From: Alistipes sp. CAG:514
GTDB lineage: Bacteria; Bacteroidota; Bacteroidia; Bacteroidales; UBA932
Direction of reading: 5' to 3'
DNA length: 52,882 nucleotides
Assembly (NCBI GenBank): GCA_000431015.1
Contig: HF986027.1
Coordinates: 13,148-66,029, forward strand
Below, one piece after another: positions 6,853-15,266 of the stretch (position 1 is the stretch's first letter; each line of letters begins with the position of its first letter). The position numbers and the translations under genes were made by a program. The notes beneath the pieces are model-generated. The model made no database searches. It was not told the DNA's origin and worked only from the letters and a program-made list of their open reading frames with translations.

Positions 6853-8363
6853 GAGGGGTCGCGGGAATATTCATTGGCCTCGTCCTGTGGCTTTTGCCGT
6901 CCTTCGGCTGCCTGGGACAGATCGACTCCACGCGCCTGAGGGAGTTGGACGGGCGGCTGGAGGAATATTTCCGCACCCTTGAGCCAGAGAGGATCGAGGT
7001 GAAGAACCGGGAGTGTGACCTGCTGATCGGTTCGGCCTCGGATTCGCTTCTCCGCCGTCACATCGCCCTGAAGATCTACGACCACTATCTGATGTCCCCG
7101 GTAATGGGCGACGAGGCCGTGGCCATCCACTTGACGGACACCTGGTTCGCTCCAGGCCTGATCGACATGGGAGGGGATGACGTGCTTCTGGAGGCCAAGA
7201 TCTTCGCCGACTTCAACCGTCAGTCGCTTCTGGGGATGAAGGCACCTCCCGCAACGCTGGAAACTCCTGATGGAGAGGTCGTTGAGATAGGCGGGTCGTC
7301 AAGCCGCTACCGTGTGCTTTTCTTCTACGACACGGATTGCGCCAAGTGCAGGCTGGAGACGGTCATGCTGCGTTCCAAGCTCAATTCGAAGAACTGGCCG
7401 ATAGATGTCTATGCCGTCTACACCGGTGTGTCGGCGGAGAGTTGGAAGGAATGGCGCGAGACCAGATTCACTGTCAGGGCCAGTCAGACGAGGGTCATCC
7501 ATCTTTGGGATCCCGAGGTCAAGTCCGACTACCAGATGAAATACGGTGTACTGCAGACCCCCCGGATGTTCCTTGTGGACCGTTCCGGCACCATAATAGG
7601 CAGGGGAATGGACACCGCCGCCCTGGACCGGCTTCTAGGCATAGTCCTCTCCCGCGAGGATTATGAATATGGCGGCTCCGCCTCCGCCGTCTTGATGGAC
7701 AAGCTCTTCATGTCGTATGAGGATTACGCCCGGTCGGTGCCCTTGTCGGAGCGTCCGTCTGCGGATCGCATCCTCTCCATCGCCAAAACTCTGGAAGACC
7801 GCACCTTAGCCCAAGGCGACACCATATTCTTCAAGCATCTGGAAGGCGACCTTCTCTACTGGCTGACCTCCCGCCGCGACGAAATCTGCAAGGAAGGCAC
7901 CATCCCGTTCATCAATGAATATGTCCTCTCGCGTCCCGGGATCTGGAACACCCCCGAGGACACGCTCAAAGTCGTAGGCCTTGCACGTATGATGAAAGAC
8001 CTCCTCTCGCGTACTCCTGTCGGCTCCGCGCTCCCGAAGGCAAAGACCCTGGCGCGCATGGCAGATTCCGCCGTAACTTCCTCTTCGGCTTTCCCGGCCA
8101 AGGGCTGGAACCGTGTTCTCCGCAAAGGGGGCTACATAGTCTTCCACACCGAAGGCTGTCCCGTCTGCAAGTCCGAACTTTCCGCCGCCGATTCCCTTGG
8201 CCTGAGGATCGTGGATGTGAACATCGATGAGATCATGGCCTCTAATCCCCCTCTGGCCAAGGTACTTCTGGACACCTTCGACCTCTCCTCGATGCCCCTG
8301 ATCATAGAAGTCTCCCGCCACGGCACAGTCCGCCGCCGCTATCTCTCCTTCCTGCCCCGGTAG
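6849..8363 (+). CDS. Exported thioredoxin-like protein with two CxxC sites
   Basis: Predicted periplasmic protein of 504 residues with a hydrophobic signal peptide at residues 5-24. A helical N-terminal part is followed by a thioredoxin-like fold with CAKC at 164-167 inside FFYDTDCAKCRLE, then a helical stretch, and a second short redox-like site CPVC at 437-440 inside FHTEGCPVCKSE near the C-terminus. The first module resembles the DUF5106/TlpA-type proteins of Bacteroidota; I assign that name only tentatively. A thiol-disulfide role is inferred from the two motifs and export. It overlaps coaD by 4 nt with no functional link evident. Start is the overlapping ATG. The two widely spaced CxxC motifs in one chain are uncommon. 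Confidence 0.75.
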   Translation: MRGVAGIFIGLVLWLLPSFGCLGQIDSTRLRELDGRLEEYFRTLEPERIEVKNRECDLLIGSASDSLLRRHIALKIYDHYLMSPVMGDEAVAIHLTDTWFAPGLIDMGGDDVLLEAKIFADFNRQSLLGMKAPPATLETPDGEVVEIGGSSSRYRVLFFYDTDCAKCRLETVMLRSKLNSKNWPIDVYAVYTGVSAESWKEWRETRFTVRASQTRVIHLWDPEVKSDYQMKYGVLQTPRMFLVDRSGTIIGRGMDTAALDRLLGIVLSREDYEYGGSASAVLMDKLFMSYEDYARSVPLSERPSADRILSIAKTLEDRTLAQGDTIFFKHLEGDLLYWLTSRRDEICKEGTIPFINEYVLSRPGIWNTPEDTLKVVGLARMMKDLLSRTPVGSALPKAKTLARMADSAVTSSSAFPAKGWNRVLRKGGYIVFHTEGCPVCKSELSAADSLGLRIVDVNIDEIMASNPPLAKVLLDTFDLSSMPLIIEVSRHGTVRRRYLSFLPR

Positions 8364-8436
8364 ACCTCCCGGGAAGGCGCATGGCAGCACGTCCCGTGCG
8401 ATTCTGTTTCCTGCCATTCCCACCAACCGCGGCGAC

Positions 8437-8533
8437 CGATCATTCATGTGCCACCGGCACACTCCTTCTTCAAAAAGACATCTATTCTCGAAAATACTGC
8501 CGAATCTTTACCGGCTTATTTCTTAACGCTTAC
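8437..8533 (-). repeat. Partial copy (C) of the 159-bp palindromic repeat
   Basis: This intergenic stretch matches the 50226-50322 half of copy B: the hairpin GTGCCACCGGCAC, then CACTCCTTCTTC, an AAAGACATCTATTCTCGAAAAT segment and a terminal CTTATTTCTTAACGCTTAC close to copy B's end. The hairpin loop and arms equal those of copy A (GTGCC-GGT-GGCAC on the other strand). The other half of the element is not recognisable upstream, so this is a truncated relic. It lies between the thioredoxin-like gene and the dehydrogenase. Confidence 0.75.
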
Positions 8534-8568
8534 AAAAATTCTTATATTCGTGAAAAATTACAGAAGCG

Positions 8569-9495
8569 ATGAAGATTGTGTTTCTGGATGCCGGGACGAT
8601 GGGAACATCGTCGTTGGCTCCGATTGAGAGTCAAGGTGAGCTTGTGGCGTGGCCTAACTCCACTCCGGAGGAGTCCGTTGCCAGGGTCTCTGATTGTGAT
8701 GTTTTGATTGTCAATAAGATAAAAGTGAATGACCGGCTGCTGGACGCCGCACCAAGGCTTCGTCTGGTGTGTGAGGCTGGTACCGGCATCAACAATATTG
8801 ATGTAGATGCCTGCGAAAGACGCGGTGTGCTGGTCAGGAATGTCGCTGGCTATTCCACCGACTCTGTTGTCCAGGAAACATTCATGCATATTCTTAACCT
8901 TCTGGGTAACGGGGCCTATTTCGACGAGGTCGTAAAGTCCGGAGCGTATTCCCGCAGCGGGTTGTTCACTGATTATTCAAGGCCTTTCATCGAGATGGCA
9001 GGCAAGACGCTGGGCGTTATCGGTCTTGGAGCCATCGGCTCGAAGGTCGCAAGGATAGGCACAGCCTTCGGTATGAACGTCGTCTATTATTCCACTTCCG
9101 GCACGAGCCACAGCACGGAATATCCTTCCGTGCCTTTGGAGCGCTTGATGCGCGAGTCGGATGTGATCTCGGTACACGCTCCTTACAACGAGCGTACCGC
9201 CGGCCTTGTGGGGGAGAAGGAACTCCGTATGATGAAGCCGAAGGCAATCATCGTGAATATGGGTCGTGGAGGCATTGTCGTAGAGGATGCACTTGCCAAG
9301 GTGATTGACGAGGGTGTGATAGGCGGTGCCGGCCTGGATGTCTATTCCGTGGAGCCGATACCGGCGGATCATCCGCTGCTTCACACCAGGCATCCGGAAC
9401 GCCTCAGCCTGACTCCGCACGTGGCTTGGGCCAGCATCGAGGCCCGCGAGCGGCTCATTCAGTCCATAGCGGACAATATCGCCAAAGGTTTTTAA
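8569..9495 (+). CDS. NAD(P)-dependent D-2-hydroxyacid dehydrogenase
   Basis: Cytosolic oxidoreductase interconverting a 2-oxoacid and a D-2-hydroxyacid. 308 residues. The N-terminal flavodoxin-like substrate domain contains EAGTGINNIDVDACERRGV. The Rossmann fold starts at GLGAIGSKVARIG (152 onward), followed by VISVHAPYNERTAGL with the catalytic Arg region nearby, NMGRGGIVVEDAL, GAGLDVYSVEP (acidic catalytic partner) and the general-base His in LTPHVAWAS. The substrate cannot be told from the sequence; glycerate/hydroxypyruvate and D-lactate relatives share this layout. It stands alone, followed by a strong terminator. SerA is unlikely because no ACT domain is present. Confidence 0.9.
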   Translation: MKIVFLDAGTMGTSSLAPIESQGELVAWPNSTPEESVARVSDCDVLIVNKIKVNDRLLDAAPRLRLVCEAGTGINNIDVDACERRGVLVRNVAGYSTDSVVQETFMHILNLLGNGAYFDEVVKSGAYSRSGLFTDYSRPFIEMAGKTLGVIGLGAIGSKVARIGTAFGMNVVYYSTSGTSHSTEYPSVPLERLMRESDVISVHAPYNERTAGLVGEKELRMMKPKAIIVNMGRGGIVVEDALAKVIDEGVIGGAGLDVYSVEPIPADHPLLHTRHPERLSLTPHVAWASIEARERLIQSIADNIAKGF

Positions 9496-9536
9496 CATTT
9501 TAATCGCAGAATATCCCGGCGCTGGTCCGGATAAGA

Positions 9537-9568
9537 AAACCCCGGGGCTTTATTCAGCCTCGGGGTTT
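9537..9568. terminator. Strong hairpin terminator after the dehydrogenase
   Basis: AAACCCCGGGGC (9537-9548) pairs with GCCTCGGGGTTT (9557-9568) with one mismatch, with A-rich DNA on the left and T-rich on the right, so it could act in both directions. Confidence 0.8.
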
Positions 9569-9570
9569 CA

Positions 9571-9716
9571 TATTCATGTCTCACCTCGATGGATTGAGGT
9601 GTTGTAAGCCATTAGAAGAACTCCTCTGTGTTCTTGTCGAGGTTGTCGGCGTGATCCTCGGAGTTGGCGTTGAAGTCATTCTTCTGGCCGAAGTTCCTGT
9701 GGCCGCCGTTTCTGCG
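9571..9716 (-). repeat. Second copy of the pnp 3' end (direct repeat of 12254-12398)
   Basis: Bases 9612-9716 align without gaps to the last 105 nt of pnp with four mismatches (about 96%). On the minus strand they encode the same PNPase tail including the stop codon, with one change (P to Q). Three of the four differences are silent. The homology continues past the stop through a small hairpin CACCTC...GAGGTG (9582-9587/9596-9601) matching that at 12264-12285, with more divergence. At 9717 it switches abruptly to hsdM sequence. Confidence 0.9.
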
Positions 9717-10048
9717 AGCACCGCCTTGCGGGCATCATCGGGCGCGTCATTGATATAATCGAAGTAAGCACATTCGGGCAGGAAGAAACCACATTTCTCC
9801 ACGGCGATGTCCTTATATTCACGCTCCATCCGGGTGCCTTTGTGGCTGTTGTATTCATCATCTATCTCGGCCTTATGCTGCTTGAAGAGCACGTCGGCAT
9901 AGCGGAGGAAGATTAGACCGAGGATTGGTTGACCATATTTGTTGGCAGCCAAGTGTGCTCCGGCACGGAGAATGTCGGCGGAATGCCAAAGGTTATCTTT
10001 CAGATTCTTAAGTTCTGTGTCAGTCTTTTGTCCGAATGTTGGTTCAGA
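9717..10048 (-). pseudogene. hsdM: 5' fragment of type I restriction-modification methyltransferase subunit HsdM
   Basis: On the minus strand an open frame reads EPTFGQKTDTELKNLKDNLW, then HSADILRAGAHLAANKYGQP and ILGLIFLRYADVLFKQHKAE, continuing to ECAYFDYINDAPDDARKAVL. This is the conserved N-terminal helical domain of Bacteroidota HsdM, the DNA N6-adenine methyltransferase subunit of type I restriction systems. Only about 110 of roughly 500 or more residues remain. The catalytic domain is gone: the frame runs directly into the duplicated pnp tail at 9716/9717. The start is also lost; the first codons are TAG-TCT-GAA, one indel away from an ATG-TCT-GAA start. No hsdS or hsdR lies nearby. 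A dead remnant. Confidence 0.88.
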
Positions 10049-10087
10049 CTATAAAGATACACAAATTTCTTCTTATAGATCAAAATA

Positions 10088-10112
10088 TTCCGGACCATGG
10101 ATTGATCCGGAA
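10088..10112 (-). terminator. Hairpin downstream of the TlpA-like gene
   Basis: TTCCGGA (10088-10094) pairs perfectly with TCCGGAA (10106-10112); on the minus strand a T-rich stretch follows. It lies 86 nt after the stop of the TlpA-like gene. Two shorter inverted repeats (AGGCG/CGCCT) lie between. The remaining DNA to 10197 shows no gene. Confidence 0.45.
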
Positions 10113-10197
10113 ACTTTATTGGCAATTGTTTATCATTTATAGGAGGCGTATTCCACCTTTTGATCGCCTAAAGGAGGAATATTCATAGATGATCCGG

Positions 10198-12141
10198 CTA
10201 CAGCATGGACTTCAATGTCGAGATCAGATTGCCGTGAAAGAGGAAGTCTTCGCGGAATTCGTAGGTGCCGTCCTTGTGGACAAGGACGTAGGCGGGGATG
10301 CCGTAGATCTTGAATTTATTGTGGGCGATTTCATCCCACTGCTCTTTGTTTAGGCGGTAATGCACGCCCTTGATGTCCTGGATCCTTTTCTGATACTCGG
10401 CGTACGGAGATGTCGTGTTGGCGATGTAGAGCCAGACAATCTCGTCGCTGTTCAGTTCTTTGGACTTGTAAGGCTCGATAGCGTTCATTGCCATCGCGCA
10501 CGGGCCGCACCATGTGTTCCAGAAGTCCACGAGGACGATCTTCCCTTTGTATGGGGCGATGATTTCGTCAAACAGCTTGTCTCCCGGGCTCTCAGGAGTG
10601 TCCTTGAATCCGAATTTGTGGCTGTCGATCTTTCTGGCTTCCGCCAATTCGGAATACATGCTTTCCAGAATCGCTGCGGCCAAAGGATGGCAATTTGATG
10701 TGATTCCTTTTAGTTCCTCTTCCGTCATGCTTCCCGCCTTGATTCTTGGAATATACACCAGGTCGGCATCCTTAAGGTCGTAGAGTAGTTTCCCGCGGTC
10801 TCCAAGCACGGACTCCCAGTCTGAGTCTGAGTCATTCACGCCGTAGATGAGATATTCCGCATTGCCTCCTTCAAGCAGCCTTGGATCAGTCATGTCGAAC
10901 AAAGAGTCGATTTCAGACAACAGAGCAGGAGGAAGATTGGTGAACTTGAACGGAATATCCCCGTCCTTGACCTTGTGGACAGTTCTGTAGTTTCTTTTTC
11001 TGAGATAGTAAGCATTCCCGAAAGCCATTACTGTCTCGTTCTTGATTTGGTACTCGTAATACTCTTTGACACTCAATGGAATATCTTTGGACTCCAGGTC
11101 GCTCATGATTTTGCGATATTTTTCCTTGATTTTCCTGACATATTCCTCATCGCTCGCTTTGTAGTCCGTCAGGTCGCTGTACCAGACGTCCATGCTTGGC
11201 GGATTGCGCAGTCTCTCGTTGTTCGCGTAGTTGTTGAACGCAGCATAATAGCCGTCGGCGTGGATTTTTGACACCGTCTGCAGTTTGTGATTCGGGAAAT
11301 GTGTGTTCCTGACTCTCACGGCATCGCTGAAAGGGTTCACATAGACATTGACGGTCTCTCCAGGAGTGAGCAGCAGAAGAGTCTCCACTTTAGTTGTGAA
11401 GGTGAACGCGCTCGAAGGTCCGCAGATGTCGAATGTGAATGTGGCGGTGTGGGTCAGGGTGTCAATTTCCTGTTCCATGTCCAAACGTTGCTGCAACAAT
11501 CGATTCACGACCAGATTCACACTTTTGACAAGTCTCTCGCTTCCGGCGGGATAATGAAACACTACGGTCGTCTTTCCTGCTGTGAACTGTGGGTCGGGAA
11601 GTGGAGTGTTTCTGTCAGGGAAAGTCTTTAGCTCATCGGGCAACTCCTTGAACTGTCTAACGGTTTGCCTGCCTGTCAGATCTATTCCGAATAGTTTGAA
11701 TCCATCTTTTGCTTCGGATTCAATGAAATCGATTGACTTTGTCCCCTTTGGTACCGGCGGAAACACAAGCGCGAATGAGTCCCTTCCATTCTCCGGCATG
11801 AAGTGCTTCTTCCCGGGAGTGAGGCAGCCGGAATAACCTTTCATCCGCAGTTTTTCCCCGTCCTTGGCAACGATGTAGGATGATGTGTCGATCTTGATCC
11901 AATATTTAGGACGAAACTTCGCGCTGAAATGAATTGTAGTGGAAGAGTCCGTCAACACTATGCGTCTTACGTCCAGGGTTCGCCCAGGACTGTATAGGTC
12001 AACGGCAGGGTAGTCCAGTACAGTCGTGTCATTGGTTTTCGCATCGGTGGCGACACTTCTCCTGCCCGCGCCGCAGGACGCGAGTACAATGGCCAGAATG
12101 ATGGTGGTGGCAATCACCACAAAGGAACGGTTATGATTCAT
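10198..12141 (-). CDS. TlpA-like thioredoxin-domain lipoprotein
   Basis: Predicted membrane-anchored periplasmic thiol-disulfide protein of 647 residues. The signal peptide ends in a lipobox (VLASC, Cys at about 23). The long middle section (about 50-480) is not a family I recognise firmly; its first part is beta-rich and a later part is helical and charged, as in many Bacteroidota TlpA lipoproteins. The C-terminal AhpC/TSA-type thioredoxin fold carries VLVDFWNTWCGPCAMAMN with the WCGPC redox site near residue 545 and the cis-Pro loop IYGIPAYVLVHKDG. It is alone on its transcript. It lies inside the segment bounded by the two pnp-tail repeats, next to the hsdM remnant, so it probably arrived with that island. 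Confidence 0.85.
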   Translation of the reverse strand: MNHNRSFVVIATTIILAIVLASCGAGRRSVATDAKTNDTTVLDYPAVDLYSPGRTLDVRRIVLTDSSTTIHFSAKFRPKYWIKIDTSSYIVAKDGEKLRMKGYSGCLTPGKKHFMPENGRDSFALVFPPVPKGTKSIDFIESEAKDGFKLFGIDLTGRQTVRQFKELPDELKTFPDRNTPLPDPQFTAGKTTVVFHYPAGSERLVKSVNLVVNRLLQQRLDMEQEIDTLTHTATFTFDICGPSSAFTFTTKVETLLLLTPGETVNVYVNPFSDAVRVRNTHFPNHKLQTVSKIHADGYYAAFNNYANNERLRNPPSMDVWYSDLTDYKASDEEYVRKIKEKYRKIMSDLESKDIPLSVKEYYEYQIKNETVMAFGNAYYLRKRNYRTVHKVKDGDIPFKFTNLPPALLSEIDSLFDMTDPRLLEGGNAEYLIYGVNDSDSDWESVLGDRGKLLYDLKDADLVYIPRIKAGSMTEEELKGITSNCHPLAAAILESMYSELAEARKIDSHKFGFKDTPESPGDKLFDEIIAPYKGKIVLVDFWNTWCGPCAMAMNAIEPYKSKELNSDEIVWLYIANTTSPYAEYQKRIQDIKGVHYRLNKEQWDEIAHNKFKIYGIPAYVLVHKDGTYEFREDFLFHGNLISTLKSML

Positions 12142-12212
12142 GAATATTTATGTTGTTTCTTGGCAAGATTGTCTTGGACTATAAATATACGAGTTCTTCC
12201 TTGATAATGAAA

Positions 12213-12252
12213 GATGATGGTGACTAAAATTGTCTTTTTAGTCACCATCATC
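12213..12252. terminator. Perfect 17-bp stem hairpin between pnp and the TlpA-like gene
   Basis: GATGATGGTGACTAAAA (12213-12229) pairs without mismatch with 12236-12252 around a 6-nt loop. A and T runs at the stem base make it a plausible bidirectional terminator; on the minus strand it is the main stop signal after pnp. Confidence 0.75.
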
Positions 12253-12253
12253 A

Positions 12254-12398
12254 TATTCAGCTGCCACCTCAAGAGACTGAGGTGGGATATTCATTAAAAG
12301 AATTCCTCTGTGTTCTTGTCGAGGTTGTCGGCGTGATCCTCGGAGTTGGCGTTGAAGTCGTTCTTCGGGCCGAAGTTCCTGTGGCCGCCGTTTCTGCG
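12254..12398 (-). repeat. Original copy of the pnp 3'-end direct repeat
   Basis: Covers the last 105 nt of pnp plus about 40 nt of trailer with the hairpin CCACCTC...GAGGTGG (12264-12270/12279-12285). It matches 9571-9716 in the same orientation, 2.5 kb away. Confidence 0.9.
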
Positions 12399-14720
12399 GT
12401 CATCGCCGTTCCTGCGGTCTCCACCACGGTCATAGCCGCGGCGGTCATCGCCGTTTCTGCGGTCGAAGCCACCGTTCCTGCGGTCACCGTTACGACGGTC
12501 GTCTCCGCCATTCCTGCGGTCATCGCCGTTCCTGCGGTCTCCGCCACGGTCATTGCCACCGTTGCGTGGACGGCGCTCCGGCTCCACATAGCCTTCCGGC
12601 TTAGGGGTGAGGGCGCGCATGGAGAGTCTCATCTTGCCTGTCTTGGCATCGATCTCAAGGAGTTTCACGTCAACTTCCTGGCCAACTGTAAGGACATCCT
12701 CTACATTATCGGTCTTGTTCCAAGCGATCTCTGACACGTGGAGAAGACCTTCCTTGCCAGGAAGGATCTCGACGAACGCGCCGAACTCAAGGATGGAGAC
12801 AACCTTTCCGTGGTAGGTCTGTCCGACCTCCGGAACAGCGCAGATGCTCTGGATCCAGTCGTAGGCCTTCTGCATGGCCTCCGCGTCGTTCGTGGCGATG
12901 TCAACGACACCCTTGCCGTCAACCTCGTCGATGGAGATGACCGCACCGGTCTCTGCCTGGATCTTCTGGATGGTCTCGCCACCCTTTCCGATGACGGCTC
13001 CGATGAATTCCTTGTCGATCTCAAAGGACTTGATTCTCGGAACGAACGGCTTGTAGTCCTCACGAGGTTTGTCAAGGCACTTCATCATTTCGCCCATGAT
13101 GTGCATTCTGCCCTCATGAGCCTGCTGGAGAGCCTTTGCAAGAACCTCGTAGGAAAGACCGTCAACCTTGATGTCCATCTGTGTGGCGGTGATGCCGTCC
13201 TTGGTGCCGGCTACCTTGAAGTCCATGTCGCCGAGGTGATCCTCGTCGCCGAGAATGTCGGTAAGGATGGCGTAGCGGCCATTAGGGTTATTCTCGTCGG
13301 TGATAAGTCCCATAGCCACACCGGCAACCGGCTTGCTGATCTGGACACCGGCGTCCATAAGAGCGAGACAGCCACCGCAGATCGAAGCCTGTGATGAAGA
13401 TCCGTTTGACTCAAGAATATCAGAGACAACGCGTACAGCGTAAGGGAACTCCGGAGCCTTAGGCATAACGGCCTTGAGAGCTCTGAATGCCAGGTTTCCG
13501 TGACCTACCTCACGACGGCCAACACCTCTCTGGGCCTTGGCCTCTCCGGTGGCGAACGGAGGGAAGTTATAGTGGAGGACAAACTGCTGGGTCTCCTGTA
13601 CGAGAACCTCGTCCATCTCCTTCATGTCCATCTTTGTTCCGAGGGTGACGGAGGCAAGGGCCTGTGTCTCACCACGGGTGAATATAGCCGAGCCGTGAGC
13701 GCAAGGCAGACAGTCAACCTCGCACCAGATAGGACGTACCTGTGTGGTCTGACGACCGTCCACACGAAGGCCCTCGTCGAGGACAAGATTCCTCAGAGCC
13801 TCTCTCTGTTCGTGACCGAAATATCTGTTGATCATCATCTTCTTGGTATCCTGCTCCTCTTCGGTCAGACCAAGAGACTCGACGCACTCCTTCTTGATGG
13901 CCTCGAAACCGTCCTCTCTCTCGTGCTTAGGCCTCGCGGACTTGGCGAGAGCGTAGCACTTGTCGTAGGCGAAGTCGTGGATCTTCTTCCTGAGATCCTC
14001 GTCCTCCTCGTCGTGAGGATAGTCTCTCTTGACATCCTTGCCGAGCTCCTTGTTGAGCTCTTTCTGGATGCGGCAGTGCTTCTTGATCTCCTCGTGGGCG
14101 AACTTGATGGACTCAAGCATGACATCCTCGGGAACCTCCTTCATCTCTCCTTCAACCATCATGATGTTCTCCTCGGTGGCGGCTACCATCAGCTCAAGGT
14201 CAGCCTTCTCAGTCTCGCTGAACGTAGGGTTGATCTTGAACTCGCCGTCGATCCTTGCCACGCGTACCTCGGAGATAGGACCGAGGAACGGAATGTCGCT
14301 GGCTGCCAGCGCGGCGGAAGCTGCGAGACCAGCGAGGGCGTCAGGCTGGATGTCTTTTTCGGCTGAGACCAGCCAGATGTTGACGAACACGGCGAGGTGG
14401 AAATCCTCAGGGAACAATGGTCTGAGGGCTCTGTCCACAAGACGTGAGATTAGGATCTCATAGTCTGAGGCCTTGCCCTCTCTTTTCATGAATCCGCCAG
14501 GGAAACGCCCCGCGGCGTAGAATTTTTCCTTGTAGTCCACCTGGAGTGGAAGGAAGTCTGTGTCTTCTGCTGCTTCTTTAGCGCATGTTACAGTGGCCAG
14601 GAGCATCGTGCCTCCCATCTTGACCACCGCTGAACCGTCTGCCTGCTTGGCAACTTTGCCGGTTTCGATCTCGATTACCCGACCGTCGGATAATTCAATC
14701 TTCTTTGTGATGATGTTCAT
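12294..14720 (-). CDS. pnp: Polyribonucleotide nucleotidyltransferase (PNPase)
   Basis: Phosphorolytic 3'-5' exoribonuclease working as a trimer in mRNA decay. 808 residues from the ATG at 14720 (an upstream in-frame start adds ten residues of unlikely sequence). Two RNase PH-like domains (ADGSAVVKMGGT..., and EGLRVDGRQTTQVRPIWCEV...) are joined by a helical linker; a KH domain has the GKGG loop (VIGKGGETIQ, near 575), then an S1 domain (GKVVSILEFGAFVEILPG). After about residue 710 comes an unusual low-complexity tail of repeating R-R-N-G-D-D and R-G-G units, ending in a conserved acidic SEDHADNLDKNTEEFF. It lies downstream of rpsO on the same strand, the classic rpsO-pnp order. The 3' end is duplicated at 9571-9716. 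Confidence 0.96.
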   Translation of the reverse strand: MNIITKKIELSDGRVIEIETGKVAKQADGSAVVKMGGTMLLATVTCAKEAAEDTDFLPLQVDYKEKFYAAGRFPGGFMKREGKASDYEILISRLVDRALRPLFPEDFHLAVFVNIWLVSAEKDIQPDALAGLAASAALAASDIPFLGPISEVRVARIDGEFKINPTFSETEKADLELMVAATEENIMMVEGEMKEVPEDVMLESIKFAHEEIKKHCRIQKELNKELGKDVKRDYPHDEEDEDLRKKIHDFAYDKCYALAKSARPKHEREDGFEAIKKECVESLGLTEEEQDTKKMMINRYFGHEQREALRNLVLDEGLRVDGRQTTQVRPIWCEVDCLPCAHGSAIFTRGETQALASVTLGTKMDMKEMDEVLVQETQQFVLHYNFPPFATGEAKAQRGVGRREVGHGNLAFRALKAVMPKAPEFPYAVRVVSDILESNGSSSQASICGGCLALMDAGVQISKPVAGVAMGLITDENNPNGRYAILTDILGDEDHLGDMDFKVAGTKDGITATQMDIKVDGLSYEVLAKALQQAHEGRMHIMGEMMKCLDKPREDYKPFVPRIKSFEIDKEFIGAVIGKGGETIQKIQAETGAVISIDEVDGKGVVDIATNDAEAMQKAYDWIQSICAVPEVGQTYHGKVVSILEFGAFVEILPGKEGLLHVSEIAWNKTDNVEDVLTVGQEVDVKLLEIDAKTGKMRLSMRALTPKPEGYVEPERRPRNGGNDRGGDRRNGDDRRNGGDDRRNGDRRNGGFDRRNGDDRRGYDRGGDRRNGDDRRNGGHRNFGPKNDFNANSEDHADNLDKNTEEFF

Positions 14721-14812
14721 TTTACTGTTTTTACCGCGTGTCCTCAACAAAATATATCTGAAAACTTCAGCGTCTTTCTAAATCGTGGAATATCTTCGAT
14801 TCCATTTAATCA

Positions 14813-14853
14813 AAAAGGGACGGCTGCGTCATAAAGCGCGGCCAATCCCTTTT
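14813..14853 (-). terminator. Terminator of rpsO
   Basis: On the minus strand AAAAGGGA pairs with TCCCTTTT, with inner GGC/GCC and CGC/GCG pairs, followed by a T run. It lies 18 nt after the rpsO stop and would separate rpsO from pnp transcription. Confidence 0.75.
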
Positions 14854-14870
14854 CTGTTCCTATCGTAAAG

Positions 14871-15146
14871 TTATCGACGGAGACCGAGCTCCTTGACGAT
14901 GTTTCTGTATCTCTCGATGTCAACCTTCTGGAGGTAGTCCAGAAGCTGACGCCTCTTACCAACGAGACGGAGAAGGGAACGACGGGTGACAACATCCTTC
15001 TTGTTCTTCTTCACGTGTTCGGTGAGGTGATTGATACGGTAGGAAAATAAAGCAACTTGACTCTCTGGTGAGCCGGTGTCTGTATTAGACTTCCCGTACT
15101 TAGCGAAAATCTCTTGCTTCTTGTCGGCTTGTAAATACTCTGCCAT
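14871..15146 (-). CDS. rpsO: 30S ribosomal protein S15 (uS15)
   Basis: Small-subunit protein that binds the 16S rRNA three-way junction and bridges to the 50S subunit. 91 residues from the ATG at 15146 (MAEYLQADKKQEIFAKYGKS). The S15 signature is clear: DTGSPESQVALFSYRINHLTEH, then the basic helix DVVTRRSLLRLVGKRRQLLDYL. A longer in-frame start upstream is not supported by family length. It sits upstream of pnp, with a terminator between them. Confidence 0.97.
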   Translation of the reverse strand: MAEYLQADKKQEIFAKYGKSNTDTGSPESQVALFSYRINHLTEHVKKNKKDVVTRRSLLRLVGKRRQLLDYLQKVDIERYRNIVKELGLRR

Positions 15147-15266
15147 TTCGCAAAAAATTTTGTTGATGATTAATAAACGTTTTCTTCCCCGCACCCTGCG
15201 GAAAAGCGTGCAAAGATACTCATAATTTTCAGAGAATCAAAATATTTTCTGAATATTCATTTGGGA

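Noticed and set aside
8381..8572. Small plus-strand gene between the thioredoxin-like gene and the dehydrogenase
   Set aside because: Most of it is repeat copy C DNA, and the predicted protein has no recognisable features.
9581..9952. Intact small gene on the minus strand starting MAANKYGQP
   Set aside because: It is an hsdM fragment whose frame runs out of phase into the duplicated pnp tail; the last 45 residues are an out-of-frame reading of that tail.
12269..12589. Thr/Ala-rich open frame on the minus strand in the pnp 3' region
   Set aside because: Out-of-frame reading of the RRNGD repeats of pnp on the same strand.
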